Part shown: positions 8,855 through 18,602 of the stretch, one piece after another
Position numbering within the stretch: the stretch's first letter is position 1
Layout: each line of letters opens with the position of its first letter
Assembly: GCF_001544795.2 (NCBI RefSeq)
Contig: NZ_FCOI02000004.1
Location: 62,001-126,000, forward strand
DNA from: Caballeronia temeraria
GTDB lineage: Bacteria; Pseudomonadota; Gammaproteobacteria; Burkholderiales; Burkholderiaceae
Direction of reading: 5' to 3'
DNA: 64,000 nt
Program-made: the position numbers and the translations under genes
The notes under the pieces: generated by a model
Database searches by the model: none
Seen by the model: the letters and a program-made list of their open reading frames with translations, nothing else
Told to the model about the DNA's origin: nothing

Positions 8855-11800
8855 ATGAAACCTGACAATCTCATCGCGGATACGAGAGTGAACGGGCTCG
8901 ACCCGACCTTCCTCCTGGGCGGCGGCGAAATGGGCGCGCTTATCCGCGGGTTCGACTGGACGCAGACCGTGCTCGGCTCGCCCGAGCACTGGCCGCAAAG
9001 CCTCAAGACGGCTATCCGCATCATGCTGACCTCGCGGCAGCCGATCTGGGTCGGCTGGGGCCCCGACCTGCTCTTCTTCTACAACGACGCGTACAAGTCG
9101 ATCATCGGCGGCAAGCATCCGCATGCGCTCGGCCAGCCTACTTCAGTCGTATGGCGCGAAATCTGGAGCGATATCGGCCCGCTGCTCGACACGGCGCTCG
9201 CGGGCGTAGAAGGCACGTTCGTCGAACAGAAACTGCTCATCATGGAGCGCAATGGCTTTCCGGAGGAAACGTACTACACATTCTCCTACAGCCCGATTCC
9301 CGATGATCGCGGCGGCGCGGGCGGAATCATCTGCGCGAACAGCGACGACACGCAGCGCGTACTCGGCGAGCGTCAGCTCAACGTACTGCGCGAACTGGCG
9401 GCGTCCGCGGCCGATGCGCGCTCGTGGCGCGACGCGTGCGAGCTGTCGATGAACGCGCTCGCGGGCGCATCGCGCGACATGCCCTTCGCGCTGCTTTACA
9501 CGACCGAACCAGGCGGCGATTGCATGACGCTCGCCGGCGCGTGCGGCATCGAGCCGGGCCACGCCGCCGCGCCCCCACTCCTGCATGCCGCGGATGAAGG
9601 CCCGTGGCCCTTCCAGGACATGCTGCTCGACAATCAGTCGCGCGTGGTGATGCATCTTGAGCGCCGCTTCGCCGCGCCGCTGCCCACCGGCGCGTGGAAT
9701 ATCGCGCCATCGAACGCGGTGCTCGTGCCCATCGCGCCTTCGGGCGAAACGGGACGCGCGGGCGTGCTGATCGCGGCGCTCAATCCGTATCGCCTGTTCG
9801 ACGACGGCTACCGCTCGTTCATGAATCTGGTCGCAGGCCAGATCGGCGCGGCGATCGGTTCCGCCCACGCCTACGAGGAAGAGCGCCGCCGCGCCGAGGC
9901 GCTCGCCGAAATCGACCGCGCGAAGACCACGTTCTTCTCCAACATCAGCCACGAATTCAGGACGCCGCTCACGCTGATGCTCGGACCGCTCGAAGAGTTG
10001 CTCGCGAGTCCGGCGCGCATCGGCAGCGAGGATATGCGGCTCGTCGAGATCATGCATCGCAACGGGCTGCGGCTTCTGAAGCTCGTCAACGCGCTGCTCG
10101 ACTTCTCGCGCATCGAGGCCGGGCGCATCGAGATTCATCGACAGCCGACCGATATCGCCGTGTTCACCGCCGAACTCGCGTCGCTGTTTCGCTCGGCGAT
10201 CGAGACGGCCGGGCTGCGCCTCGACATCGACATTGCGTCGACGCCGGTGATCGCGGACATCGACCGCGACATGTGGGAAAAGATCGTGATGAACCTGCTA
10301 TCGAACGCGTTCAAGTTCACGTTCGACGGCGCCATCCGGATTTCGCTGCATGCGAACGCCGATCGCAGCATCGAAATGAGCGTGCGCGACAGCGGCATCG
10401 GCATTCCGGAAGATCAATTGACGCGCGTGTTCGAGCGCTTTCATCGCGTGACGGGCGCGGCAGGCCGTTCGGTGGAAGGCAGCGGTATCGGCCTCGCGAT
10501 GGTGCACGAACTCGTCAAGCTGCACGGCGGCATGATCCACGTGCAAAGCACGCTCGGCGAAGGCGCGTGCTTCACCGTCACGCTGCCCGCGCCGCACGAA
10601 GCCGCATCGGACGTGCAAACCGCGCCGCACGCCGAAGCGAGCGTGCGTGCGCGCTCGTACGTCGATGCCGCCATGCGCTGGATGCCGGACACCGATGCGC
10701 CGTCCGTCGTCGACAGCGAAGAGGACACGCCGCTCGCCGTGGGCGCGACCGACGAACCGATGCTCGCCGATGCGCGGCCGGGCCGTGTGCTCGTCGTCGA
10801 CGACAACGCCGATCTGCGCGACTACATGCGCCGCATGCTGATCGCGGCGGGCCATGACGTGAGCGTCGCCGCCGATGGCGAAGACGCGCTTGCGATCGCG
10901 CGCGCGGTGCATCCGGACGTGATCGTCTCCGATGTGATGATGCCGCGCCTCGACGGCTTCGCGCTCGTGCGCGCGCTGCGCGAAGACGACGTGCTGCGCA
11001 AGACGCCGGTCGTAATGCTCTCGGCGCGCGCCGGCGAAGAAGCGCGCGTCGACGGCCTCGAAGCGGGCGCGGACGATTATCTGACCAAGCCTTTCTCCGC
11101 GCGCGAACTGCTCGCGCGCGTGGCGAGCAATCTGCGGCTCGCGCAGTTGCGCAATGCGACGGAGCAAAAGCTGCGCGACGAATCGCGCACGCTGGAGATT
11201 CTGAATCGAGTGGGCACGGCGGTCGCGGGCGAGCTCGATCTGAGCCGCGCGGTACAGGTCGTCGTCGATGCCGCAACCGAGCTGACGGGCGCCGCCTTCG
11301 GCGCGTTCTTCTACAACGTGCTCGACGAGAAGGGCGGCAGCTACACGCTCTACACGCTATCGGGCGTGCCGAAGGACACCTTCTCGCAATTCCCGATGCC
11401 GCGCAACACCGCGGTCTTCGGTCCGACGTTCGCGGGCGAAGGCATCGTGCGTTCGGACGACATCACGAAAGATCCGCGCTACGGTCACAACGCGCCGCAT
11501 CACGGCATGCCGAAGGGGCATCTCGCCGTGTGCAGCTATCTTGCCGCGCCGGTCCTCTCGCGCACGGGCGAAGTGCTCGGCGGGCTGTTCTTCGGGCATC
11601 CCGAGCCGGGCATTTTCACGGAGCGCTCGGAGCGCATTCTGACGGGCATTGCGGCGCAGGCGGCGATCGCGATCGACAATGCGCGTCTTTTTCAGGCCGC
11701 GCAGGACGAGATCGCCGAGCGCACCAAGGCACAGGACGCGCTGCGCGATCTGAATGAGACGCTCGAGCGTCGCGTCGCCGATGCCGTCGCGGACCGTGAT

Positions 11801-13735
11801 CGTTTGTGGGAACTGAGTGAAGACCTGTTCTACGTCGCGAGCTTCGAGGGCGCGCTGCTGCGCGTGAGTCCTTCCTGGACGACGGTGCTCGGCTTCGATT
11901 CGCAGCGCCTGCATTCGCATACGGTGATGGACCTCGTCCATCCCGACGATGCGCGCACCGCCGCCGCGGAACTCGGCAAGCTGCGCGCGAACGGCGTGCC
12001 GGTGCGCTACGAATGCCGCCTGAACCGCTCGGACGGCGGATGGCGCTCGATCGCATGGACCGTATCGCTCGATCCGCGCACGCGGCGCATTCACGGCGTG
12101 GGCCGCGACGTCACAGCGGATCGCGAGACCGCCAATGCGTTGCGTCATGCCGAAGAAGCGCTGCGCATGGCGCAGAAGATGGAAGCCATCGGCAAGCTGA
12201 CGGGCGGCGTCGCGCACGACTTCAACAATCTGCTGCAGGTAATCGGCGGCAATCTGCAGTTGCTCGCGAAGGACGTCGCCGGACACGACAAACCCGAGCA
12301 GCGCGTGAGGAGCGCGCTCGCGGGCGTTTCGCGCGGGGCGAATCTCGCGTCGCAACTGCTCGCCTTCGGCAGACGCCAGCCGCTCGCGCCGAAGGTCGTG
12401 AATCTGGGCCGCTTCGTGCGTGGCCTCGACGACATGTTCCGGCGCGCGCTCGGCGACGGCATCGAGATCGAAACCATCGTATCAGGTGGATTGTGGAATA
12501 CGCTCGTCGATCCATTCCAGGTGGAGAACGCGCTGCTCAATCTTGCGATCAACGCACGCGACGCAATGAGCGGTCACGGCAAGCTCACGATCGAAGCGGG
12601 CAATGCATCGCTCGACGAAACCTACGCGATGCGCAACGCCGATGTCTCGCCCGGCCAGTACGTGATGGTCGCCGTGACGGACACGGGCGCGGGCATGTCG
12701 CCCGAGGTGCAGGAACGCGCGTTCGAGCCGTTCTTCACGACTAAGCGCGAGGGTCAGGGCACGGGCCTCGGGCTGTCGATGGTGTACGGCTTCGTCAAGC
12801 AATCCGGCGGCCACGTGAAGGTGTACAGCGAGCAGGGACACGGCACGACAGTGCGCATCTATCTGCCGCGCGCGCGTCAGGAAGAGGATATCGAAACGAC
12901 CATCGACGCGGGCCCGGCGAAAGGTGGCAGCGAGACCATTCTCGTCGTCGAGGACGATGAAGAAGTGCGCGCGACTGTCGTCGAACTGCTCGCGGATCTC
13001 GGCTATCGCGTGCTGCGGGCGAAGGATGCACAGAGCGCGCTTGCGATCGTGGAAAGCGGCGTGCCGATCGATCTGCTCTTCACCGATGTCGTGATGCCCG
13101 GCCCGCTGCGCAGCACCGAGATGGCGCGCAAGGCGCGCGATCGCGTGCCGGGTATCGCGGTGCTGTTCACATCGGGTTATACGGACAACGCGATCGTGCA
13201 TGCGGGACGGCTCGACGAAGGCATCGATCTCTTGAGCAAGCCTTATACGCACGAAGCATTGGCGCGCAAGGTACGGCTCGTGCTGGGACAACGCGTGCAG
13301 CCGCCGGCGCCCGTCGCGGCGAAGGTCGAAGCCAGCGTGCCGAGCATCGCACAGGACGATGCGCTGTCGCATATGCGCGTGTTGTTCGTCGAAGACAACG
13401 AGCTCGTGCGCACGAGCACGGCCGAATTGCTGCGCACGTTCGGGCTGGATCTGATGGAAGCTGCCAGCGTCGATGAGGCGCTGTCGTTATTGCGCGAGCA
13501 TCGTTTCGAGCTGCTGCTGACGGATGTCGATCTTGCCGGGCAGTCGGGCGTGGAACTGGCGATGGCGGCCTGCCGCAAGACGCCGGAACTCGGCGTCGTG
13601 TTCGTGACGGGCTACGATCTCGCGCTCGGCGAGGAAGAGCGGCGCGCGCTGCCGAAGTCGATTCAGTTGCGCAAGCCGTTCGATCCGCTCGCGTTGATCA
13701 ATGCGTTGAATGCGGCGGCATCCAGGCAAAGTTAG
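8855..13735 (+). CDS. Giant hybrid sensor histidine kinase with two kinase cores and three receiver domains
   Basis: About 1,626 residues, soluble, with no clear membrane segments. Order, numbered from ATG 8855: N-terminal PAS-like domain (about 20-160); GAF-like domain (170-340); HisKA with phospho-His H366 in SHEFRTPLTL; HATPase (N-box near 479, GSGIGLAM near 541); receiver 1 (about 643-765, phospho-Asp 693); GAF (780-935); coiled coil; PAS (980-1090); second HisKA with H1121 in GGVAHDFNNLL; second HATPase (TGLGLSMVYGF); receiver 2 (Asp 1411) and receiver 3 (Asp 1557). ATG 8855 has an AAGGAG site 11 bp upstream; ATG 8768 is an alternative adding 29 residues. No cognate regulator adjoins it, so output must pass to an unlinked partner. 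It overlaps the convergent EAL gene by 4 bp. Confidence 0.9.
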   Translation: MKPDNLIADTRVNGLDPTFLLGGGEMGALIRGFDWTQTVLGSPEHWPQSLKTAIRIMLTSRQPIWVGWGPDLLFFYNDAYKSIIGGKHPHALGQPTSVVWREIWSDIGPLLDTALAGVEGTFVEQKLLIMERNGFPEETYYTFSYSPIPDDRGGAGGIICANSDDTQRVLGERQLNVLRELAASAADARSWRDACELSMNALAGASRDMPFALLYTTEPGGDCMTLAGACGIEPGHAAAPPLLHAADEGPWPFQDMLLDNQSRVVMHLERRFAAPLPTGAWNIAPSNAVLVPIAPSGETGRAGVLIAALNPYRLFDDGYRSFMNLVAGQIGAAIGSAHAYEEERRRAEALAEIDRAKTTFFSNISHEFRTPLTLMLGPLEELLASPARIGSEDMRLVEIMHRNGLRLLKLVNALLDFSRIEAGRIEIHRQPTDIAVFTAELASLFRSAIETAGLRLDIDIASTPVIADIDRDMWEKIVMNLLSNAFKFTFDGAIRISLHANADRSIEMSVRDSGIGIPEDQLTRVFERFHRVTGAAGRSVEGSGIGLAMVHELVKLHGGMIHVQSTLGEGACFTVTLPAPHEAASDVQTAPHAEASVRARSYVDAAMRWMPDTDAPSVVDSEEDTPLAVGATDEPMLADARPGRVLVVDDNADLRDYMRRMLIAAGHDVSVAADGEDALAIARAVHPDVIVSDVMMPRLDGFALVRALREDDVLRKTPVVMLSARAGEEARVDGLEAGADDYLTKPFSARELLARVASNLRLAQLRNATEQKLRDESRTLEILNRVGTAVAGELDLSRAVQVVVDAATELTGAAFGAFFYNVLDEKGGSYTLYTLSGVPKDTFSQFPMPRNTAVFGPTFAGEGIVRSDDITKDPRYGHNAPHHGMPKGHLAVCSYLAAPVLSRTGEVLGGLFFGHPEPGIFTERSERILTGIAAQAAIAIDNARLFQAAQDEIAERTKAQDALRDLNETLERRVADAVADRDRLWELSEDLFYVASFEGALLRVSPSWTTVLGFDSQRLHSHTVMDLVHPDDARTAAAELGKLRANGVPVRYECRLNRSDGGWRSIAWTVSLDPRTRRIHGVGRDVTADRETANALRHAEEALRMAQKMEAIGKLTGGVAHDFNNLLQVIGGNLQLLAKDVAGHDKPEQRVRSALAGVSRGANLASQLLAFGRRQPLAPKVVNLGRFVRGLDDMFRRALGDGIEIETIVSGGLWNTLVDPFQVENALLNLAINARDAMSGHGKLTIEAGNASLDETYAMRNADVSPGQYVMVAVTDTGAGMSPEVQERAFEPFFTTKREGQGTGLGLSMVYGFVKQSGGHVKVYSEQGHGTTVRIYLPRARQEEDIETTIDAGPAKGGSETILVVEDDEEVRATVVELLADLGYRVLRAKDAQSALAIVESGVPIDLLFTDVVMPGPLRSTEMARKARDRVPGIAVLFTSGYTDNAIVHAGRLDEGIDLLSKPYTHEALARKVRLVLGQRVQPPAPVAAKVEASVPSIAQDDALSHMRVLFVEDNELVRTSTAELLRTFGLDLMEAASVDEALSLLREHRFELLLTDVDLAGQSGVELAMAACRKTPELGVVFVTGYDLALGEEERRALPKSIQLRKPFDPLALINALNAAASRQS

Positions 13736-14328
13736 ATCACCCCCGGATCGAATTCCGCCAGATCGAGCACCGCGAAGCCGCTCGCGTGCTCCTTTGCCCA
13801 GCGCTTCGCCACGGCCGCGACCGTGCTCACGTCATCGAGTGCGAATTGCAGGCCAGATGCACGCAGTGCGCGCACGCTTGCGCCGAAGCGGTCGGCATCC
13901 ACGATCACGCTCTGCTCCGTCAGCTCGACGACGAGCCGTTGCACATCGAGTCCGGCTTCGCGCGCGAGATCGCCCGGCGTCTCGCCCTGCGCGATGCCCG
14001 ATTCGATCGCGGCCGCGCTGAAGTTGATGAAGAGCAGCCCCATGCGCGCGAGCCGCGCGAACGCCGCGATGCACGTGCGCGCCGCCGCCTGCTCGAGCGC
14101 GATGCCTTGCTGTTCGCACGCGGCTTGCTCGAAGAGCGCGGCCGGCGCTTCCAGCGCGGTGCCCGCCGGTCCGCGAATCAGACCTTCATAGCCGATGATC
14201 TCGCCGTCCGCGAAGCGCACGATCGGCTGAAACACCGCCGTCAACGCATTCGATTCGATGAGTTGCCGGATACTGCGGGGACGCGTCTCGGCGACGCGGA
14301 GGCAAAGGGACATGGGCCTTTTATTCAC
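13732..14328 (-). CDS. Shortened EAL-domain protein, probably catalytically inactive
   Basis: A 198-residue protein resembling the first two thirds of a cyclic-di-GMP phosphodiesterase EAL domain. Visible are the EAL position as EGLIRG (near residue 48), NFS, ELTE and LDDVST where active enzymes have DDFGTG. It then stops, so the later catalytic Lys, Glu and Gln positions of the barrel are missing; intact EAL domains are about 240 residues. It could be a c-di-GMP-independent interaction protein or a degraded gene. The start is GTG 14328 (longest) or ATG 14313. Its stop overlaps the stop of the giant kinase (tail to tail). Confidence 0.75.
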   Translation of the reverse strand: MNKRPMSLCLRVAETRPRSIRQLIESNALTAVFQPIVRFADGEIIGYEGLIRGPAGTALEAPAALFEQAACEQQGIALEQAAARTCIAAFARLARMGLLFINFSAAAIESGIAQGETPGDLAREAGLDVQRLVVELTEQSVIVDADRFGASVRALRASGLQFALDDVSTVAAVAKRWAKEHASGFAVLDLAEFDPGVI

Positions 14329-14445
14329 TCGAACGGGTTATCGACAAAACTAACGGCCCGCCCCGCGCGAACTTGAATGAAGCTTTTGTGAAGCGTTGCA
14401 CTGCATTGGTGCTTCGCCCATGTCCCTCTTTCTGAACCGATGGAA

Positions 14446-15579
14446 TCAGCCCGCGCGGCGCTTTCTCACGGCTTGCGCAAGCAGTTCGAGCACCGGCTCG
14501 CTTTGCGTCCAGCCGAGGCAGGCATCGGTGATCGACACGCCATGTTTGAGCGGCACGCCCGGCTTCTGATCCTGCCGCCCTTCTTCCAGATGACTCTCGA
14601 TCATCACGCCGGTAATGCGCCGCTCGCCCGCTTCGAGTTGCCGCGCGATGTCCTGCGCGACATCCACCTGACGCAGATGCGACTTGTTCGAGTTGGCGTG
14701 CGAGCAGTCGATCATCACCTGTTCGCGCTGGCCGAGCTTGGCGAGCGCGCCGCACGCAGCCGCGACGCTTTGCGCGTCGTAGTTCGGCCCTTTCTTGCCG
14801 CCGCGCAGAATGACGTGGCAGTCGTCGTTGCCGCGCGTTTCGAAGATCGCGGCCATGCCCATCTTCGTCATGCCCATGAAGGCGTGGCTCGCGCGCGCGG
14901 CAACGATCGCATCGGCCGCGACCTGCACGCCGCCATCGGTGCCGTTCTTGAAGCCGATCGGGCACGACAGACCCGATGCAAGCTGTCGATGACTCTGGCT
15001 CTCCGTCGTGCGCGCGCCGATTGCGCCCCACGCGATCAGATCGGCGATGTATTGCGGGCTCAGAAGATCGAGAAACTCGGTTGCGGTCGGCAGGCCGAGG
15101 CCGCTGATGTCGAGAAGCAGTTCGCGCGCGCGGCGCAGGCCCTCGTTGATGCGGAAGCTGCCGTCGAGCCGCGGATCGTTGATATAGCCTTTCCAGCCGA
15201 CCGTCGTGCGCGGCTTTTCGAAGTACACGCGCATCACGATGAAGAGATCGTCGCGCAACGCATGCGCGACTTTCTTGAGACGCTGCGCGTATTCCATCGC
15301 CTGATCGTGATCGTGAATAGAGCACGGACCGACGACCACGACGAGACGGTCATCGCGCCCATGCAGAATGTTCGCGATGGCCGCGCGGCTTTCTTCGACA
15401 AGCGTCTGCACGCCGGGCGTGACCGGCAGTTCGTCGAGCAGCAACGCCGGCGAGATCAGCGGACGCACCGCACCGATGCGCGTATCGTCGATGCGGGTCG
15501 TATCTTGCGTGGAATCGGCCACGCCGGCCTCCTGATCGCGGGAGGGATTGTCGATGCGGGTCAAGATAAGCTCCGTCAT
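14446..15579 (-). CDS. aroG: 3-deoxy-7-phosphoheptulonate (DAHP) synthase, class I AroG-type
   Basis: A 377-residue enzyme condensing phosphoenolpyruvate and erythrose 4-phosphate, the first step of the shikimate pathway. Signatures are VVVGPCSIHDHDQAMEYA, MRVYFEKPRTTVGWKG, GFKNGTDG and the metal/substrate region MIDCSHANSNK. ATG 15579 (MTELILTRIDN) was chosen over an in-frame ATG five codons upstream. It is about 25 residues longer than E. coli AroG because of an N-terminal extension, which in this family can carry feedback elements. It is transcribed alone, divergent from the HAD phosphatase across a 162-bp gap. Confidence 0.93.
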   Translation of the reverse strand: MTELILTRIDNPSRDQEAGVADSTQDTTRIDDTRIGAVRPLISPALLLDELPVTPGVQTLVEESRAAIANILHGRDDRLVVVVGPCSIHDHDQAMEYAQRLKKVAHALRDDLFIVMRVYFEKPRTTVGWKGYINDPRLDGSFRINEGLRRARELLLDISGLGLPTATEFLDLLSPQYIADLIAWGAIGARTTESQSHRQLASGLSCPIGFKNGTDGGVQVAADAIVAARASHAFMGMTKMGMAAIFETRGNDDCHVILRGGKKGPNYDAQSVAAACGALAKLGQREQVMIDCSHANSNKSHLRQVDVAQDIARQLEAGERRITGVMIESHLEEGRQDQKPGVPLKHGVSITDACLGWTQSEPVLELLAQAVRKRRAG

Positions 15580-15741
15580 GCGTAAAAGATGCAAAATTCA
15601 GGGACTTTATGCGTCGTTTCCGCGATGGAATGGGTTCGCGGCGCAAACATTCATTATCGCACCTGAAGCAGCCCGCTTGCCCGATCCTGCGTATGATGAA
15701 GTCGATACGGCACACCCGGAATCCATCAAAGGGAGCAGACC

Positions 15742-16416
15742 ATGCGCATCGAAACGTCATTCCTGTTCGACCTGGACGGCACGCTGGTCGACAGCGTCTA
15801 TCAGCACGTGCTCGCGTGGAAGGAAGCGCTCGATGCGGAAGGCATCGAGTTGTCCGTGTGGCGCATTCACCGCAAGATCGGCATGAGCGGCGGACTCTTC
15901 ACCAATCAGTTATTGCGCGAGACGCACGGCGAGATTAGCGCCGATCGCGTCGAGCGGCTGCGGCAGTTGCATGCGGAGGCGTACAAACGGCTGCGCGCGC
16001 AAGTGTGTCCGCTGCCGGGCGCGCGCGAGTTGCTCGAAGCGTTGACGCGAGCGGGCACGCGCTGGGCCATCGCGACGAGCGGACGCATGGAAACCGCGCA
16101 AGTCAATCTCGAAGCTTTGGGCGTCGATCCTTCGACGCAAGTGGTCATCACGCGCGACATGGTGAAGTACGCGAAGCCCGATCCCGATCTGTTCCTCGCC
16201 GCCGCCGCGCGTCTGAACGTGCCGATCGAACATACGGTTGTTGTCGGCGACAGTATCTGGGACATGCTGGCCGCGCGCCGTTGCCGCTCGCTCGGCGTCG
16301 GCTTGCTGTCGGGCGGTTATGGCAGCGATGAACTGGAGCGCTCCGGCGCATTACGCGTGTATGAAGATCCGGCAGATTTGTTGCTGCATCTCGATGAAGT
16401 CGCGGCGCGGCCATGA
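15742..16416 (+). CDS. HAD-superfamily phosphatase (phosphoglycolate-phosphatase-like)
   Basis: A 224-residue cytosolic hydrolase. Motif I FDLDGTLVDS carries the nucleophile and acid/base aspartates at the N-terminus. Motif II is ATSGR, motif III the lysine in KYAKPDPDLF, and motif IV VVGDSIWDM. A helical cap (subclass I, about residues 18-85) lies between motifs I and II. Such enzymes dephosphorylate small sugar phosphates. It is followed 1 bp later by aldose 1-epimerase, which hints at a sugar-related housekeeping role. A GGGAG site precedes the ATG. Confidence 0.88.
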   Translation: MRIETSFLFDLDGTLVDSVYQHVLAWKEALDAEGIELSVWRIHRKIGMSGGLFTNQLLRETHGEISADRVERLRQLHAEAYKRLRAQVCPLPGARELLEALTRAGTRWAIATSGRMETAQVNLEALGVDPSTQVVITRDMVKYAKPDPDLFLAAAARLNVPIEHTVVVGDSIWDMLAARRCRSLGVGLLSGGYGSDELERSGALRVYEDPADLLLHLDEVAARP

Positions 16417-16417
16417 G

Positions 16418-17458
16418 ATGATCGCGCGCATGACGACCTCTTCTTCCATCGACGTTCGCCCCTGGGGCGATGCGAATCTCTACACGTTGCGCAATGCATC
16501 GGGCATGCGCATCGATATCAGCGATATCGGCGCGACGCTCGTTTCATGGTTCGCGCCCGATCGTGACGGACATTTCGCCAATGTTTTGCTCGGCCACGAC
16601 ACGCCTGCCGAATATCTGTACGGCAGCGCGTTCATGGGCGCGATCATCGGACGCTGGGCCAATCGCATCCGCGATGCGCGTTTCGTGCTCGATGGCCTCG
16701 CGCATCAGGTCGAGCGCAACGAAGGCGCGAATCATCTGCACGGCGGCTCGGCGGGTTTTCATCGGCAGATGTGGCGCGCAGAGCCGGCCAATGGCGCGCT
16801 CGTCATGACAATGCATTCGCCCGCGGGCGCGGCGGGCTTTCCCGGTCACGTCGATGTGACCGTGCGCTATGCACTCGATGATGAAGGCACGTTATCGATC
16901 GATTACGAAGCCCGCACCGATGCGCCGACGCCCATCAATCTGACCAATCACGCGTATTTCAATCTGGGCGATCAAGCGAGCATTCGCGATCACGAGATAT
17001 CGATTGCATCGGATACGTTCTTTGCGATCGATGCCACGTCGATTCCCATTGCGCGCGAAAGCGTGAAGGACAGCGTGTTCGATCTGCGCGAGGCTGCATC
17101 GATCGGTGCGCGCCTCGATGCCTCTCATCCGCAGTTCACGCTCGCGGGCGGCTTCGATCACTGCTACGTGCTGAACGACGACGCGAATGAAACGCGCACA
17201 GTCGCCGTGCTGTTCGATCCATCGAGCGGACGCGAACTGAGCGTCGCGACCGATGCACGCGGCCTGCAGTTCTACTCGGGGAATTATCTGGAAGACGTGC
17301 CTGCGCGCGGCGGATCGCGTTATCGCAAACATGCGGGACTGTGTCTCGAAGCGGGCGGCTTCCCGGACGAGATCAACATGGAACACAGCGAGCGCGCCGT
17401 CCTGCGTCCCGGTGACTTATATCGTCAGCGCACGCGCTATACGTTGCGCGTGCGCTGA
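16418..17458 (+). CDS. galM: Aldose 1-epimerase (mutarotase)
   Basis: A 346-residue enzyme interconverting alpha and beta anomers of aldoses. Family motifs are NHLHGGSAGFHRQMW, NLTNHAYFNL (with the catalytic-acid histidine), AGGFDHCYVL and the C-terminal catalytic glutamate in LEAGGFPDEIN. The ATG at 16418 lies 1 bp after the HAD stop; ATG 16430 is also possible. It is co-transcribed with the phosphatase and convergent with the porin. With the upstream sugar importer in the same window it may assist uptake of furanose or pyranose sugars, although it is not in that operon. Confidence 0.9.
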   Translation: MIARMTTSSSIDVRPWGDANLYTLRNASGMRIDISDIGATLVSWFAPDRDGHFANVLLGHDTPAEYLYGSAFMGAIIGRWANRIRDARFVLDGLAHQVERNEGANHLHGGSAGFHRQMWRAEPANGALVMTMHSPAGAAGFPGHVDVTVRYALDDEGTLSIDYEARTDAPTPINLTNHAYFNLGDQASIRDHEISIASDTFFAIDATSIPIARESVKDSVFDLREAASIGARLDASHPQFTLAGGFDHCYVLNDDANETRTVAVLFDPSSGRELSVATDARGLQFYSGNYLEDVPARGGSRYRKHAGLCLEAGGFPDEINMEHSERAVLRPGDLYRQRTRYTLRVR

Positions 17459-17465
17459 CGCGTCA

Positions 17466-18602
17466 TCAGAAGATGTTGCGCAAACCGATCGACACGCCGG
17501 TCTGATTCGAGCGGCCCGGCAGTTCGACATCCGCCGCGCCCGTCACCTTGTTGAAGTCGACGGTGCCGTAGACTTCGGTGCGCTTCGACAGTGCGTACTC
17601 CGCCACCGCGACGCCCGTATAGCGATTGCCGCTGCCCGTCGCGCCGCCGCCGATGGCTGCGTTCTTCATATGGTCGTAGTAGAACGCGCCCGTGAGCAGC
17701 AGCGCCGGCGTGACCTGATACGTGATGCCCGCGAACGGACCATCGTCGCGACGTCCCGAGCCCTTCAGGATATCCGTGCCCGACACGAGGCCGCGCTGTT
17801 GCAGGATGCTGTCGACGAAGCCGGTGTCATCGGTCGAATGCAGATAGCCGACATAGAGTTTCGCCGCGCCGATCGCATAAACCGCGTTCGCGTTCCAGAT
17901 CTTCTGCTTGTTCGCGGAGTTGTCGCTGTTCTGCTGATAGCCGCCGCCGATGGACAACGGCCCCATTGCATACGACGCCGTGAAGCCATACATGTTGCCC
18001 GCGCCCATGTGGCCCGGCACCTGACCCGAGAAGCCGCCTGCGCCCGTCGACGTATAGTTCGTGCCGAACGAGTACATCGCGCCGATGGTCAGGCCCGCGA
18101 ACGTGCCGTTGTACTTGACGGCGTTATCCGCATAGAGACCCGCGCCCAGTGCAACCGGCAGCCACGCATTTTCGAAGTAATTGCCGACGGTGAGCGGATC
18201 GTACGTGTCGCCGAGCATGTCGAACAGCGGCGTCTTTTGACGGCCGAGCGTCACGGTGCCATATTGATTCGACAGCCCGACGAATGCCGCGCGATTGAAT
18301 GCGCGAGCGCTGTCCGAGTATTGGCCGTTTTCGAGTTCGACGCCGCTTTCCAATTGAAAGATCGCCTTCAGGCCGCCGCCGAGATCTTCCACGCCCTTGA
18401 AGCCGATACGGCTATTCGTAATGGCGCCGTTCGTCATGAACAGCTTGCCGTCGTTATTCGCGTTGGCGTTCGTGAGATAGCGCACGCTGACGTCGGCGAC
18501 GCCATAGAGCGTGACCGAGCTTTGCGCGAATGCGGATTGACACGCGAGCGCGATGACCGATGCGCCGATGCCCGCGATGGCACGCGATGTGAATGTCTTC
18601 AT
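17466..18602 (-). CDS. General porin, Gram-negative (OmpC-like, Burkholderia type)
   Basis: A 378-residue outer-membrane beta-barrel. The cleavable signal peptide (about 26 residues, ending QSAFA) is followed by QSSVTLYGVADVSV, the typical first strand of beta-proteobacterial porins; the loop-3 region includes GTVTLGRQKTPLFDML and the C-terminus ends in GLRNIF with the terminal phenylalanine needed for BAM-dependent insertion. It forms trimeric diffusion pores. It lies alone, convergent with galM, with a structured leader upstream. Confidence 0.93.
   Translation of the reverse strand: MKTFTSRAIAGIGASVIALACQSAFAQSSVTLYGVADVSVRYLTNANANNDGKLFMTNGAITNSRIGFKGVEDLGGGLKAIFQLESGVELENGQYSDSARAFNRAAFVGLSNQYGTVTLGRQKTPLFDMLGDTYDPLTVGNYFENAWLPVALGAGLYADNAVKYNGTFAGLTIGAMYSFGTNYTSTGAGGFSGQVPGHMGAGNMYGFTASYAMGPLSIGGGYQQNSDNSANKQKIWNANAVYAIGAAKLYVGYLHSTDDTGFVDSILQQRGLVSGTDILKGSGRRDDGPFAGITYQVTPALLLTGAFYYDHMKNAAIGGGATGSGNRYTGVAVAEYALSKRTEVYGTVDFNKVTGAADVELPGRSNQTGVSIGLRNIF

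Noticed and set aside
14440-15585. Plus-strand open frame of 381 codons opposite DAHP synthase
   Set aside because: Arg/His/Asp-rich composition typical of antisense frames in GC-rich genes; the minus strand carries a complete conserved enzyme.
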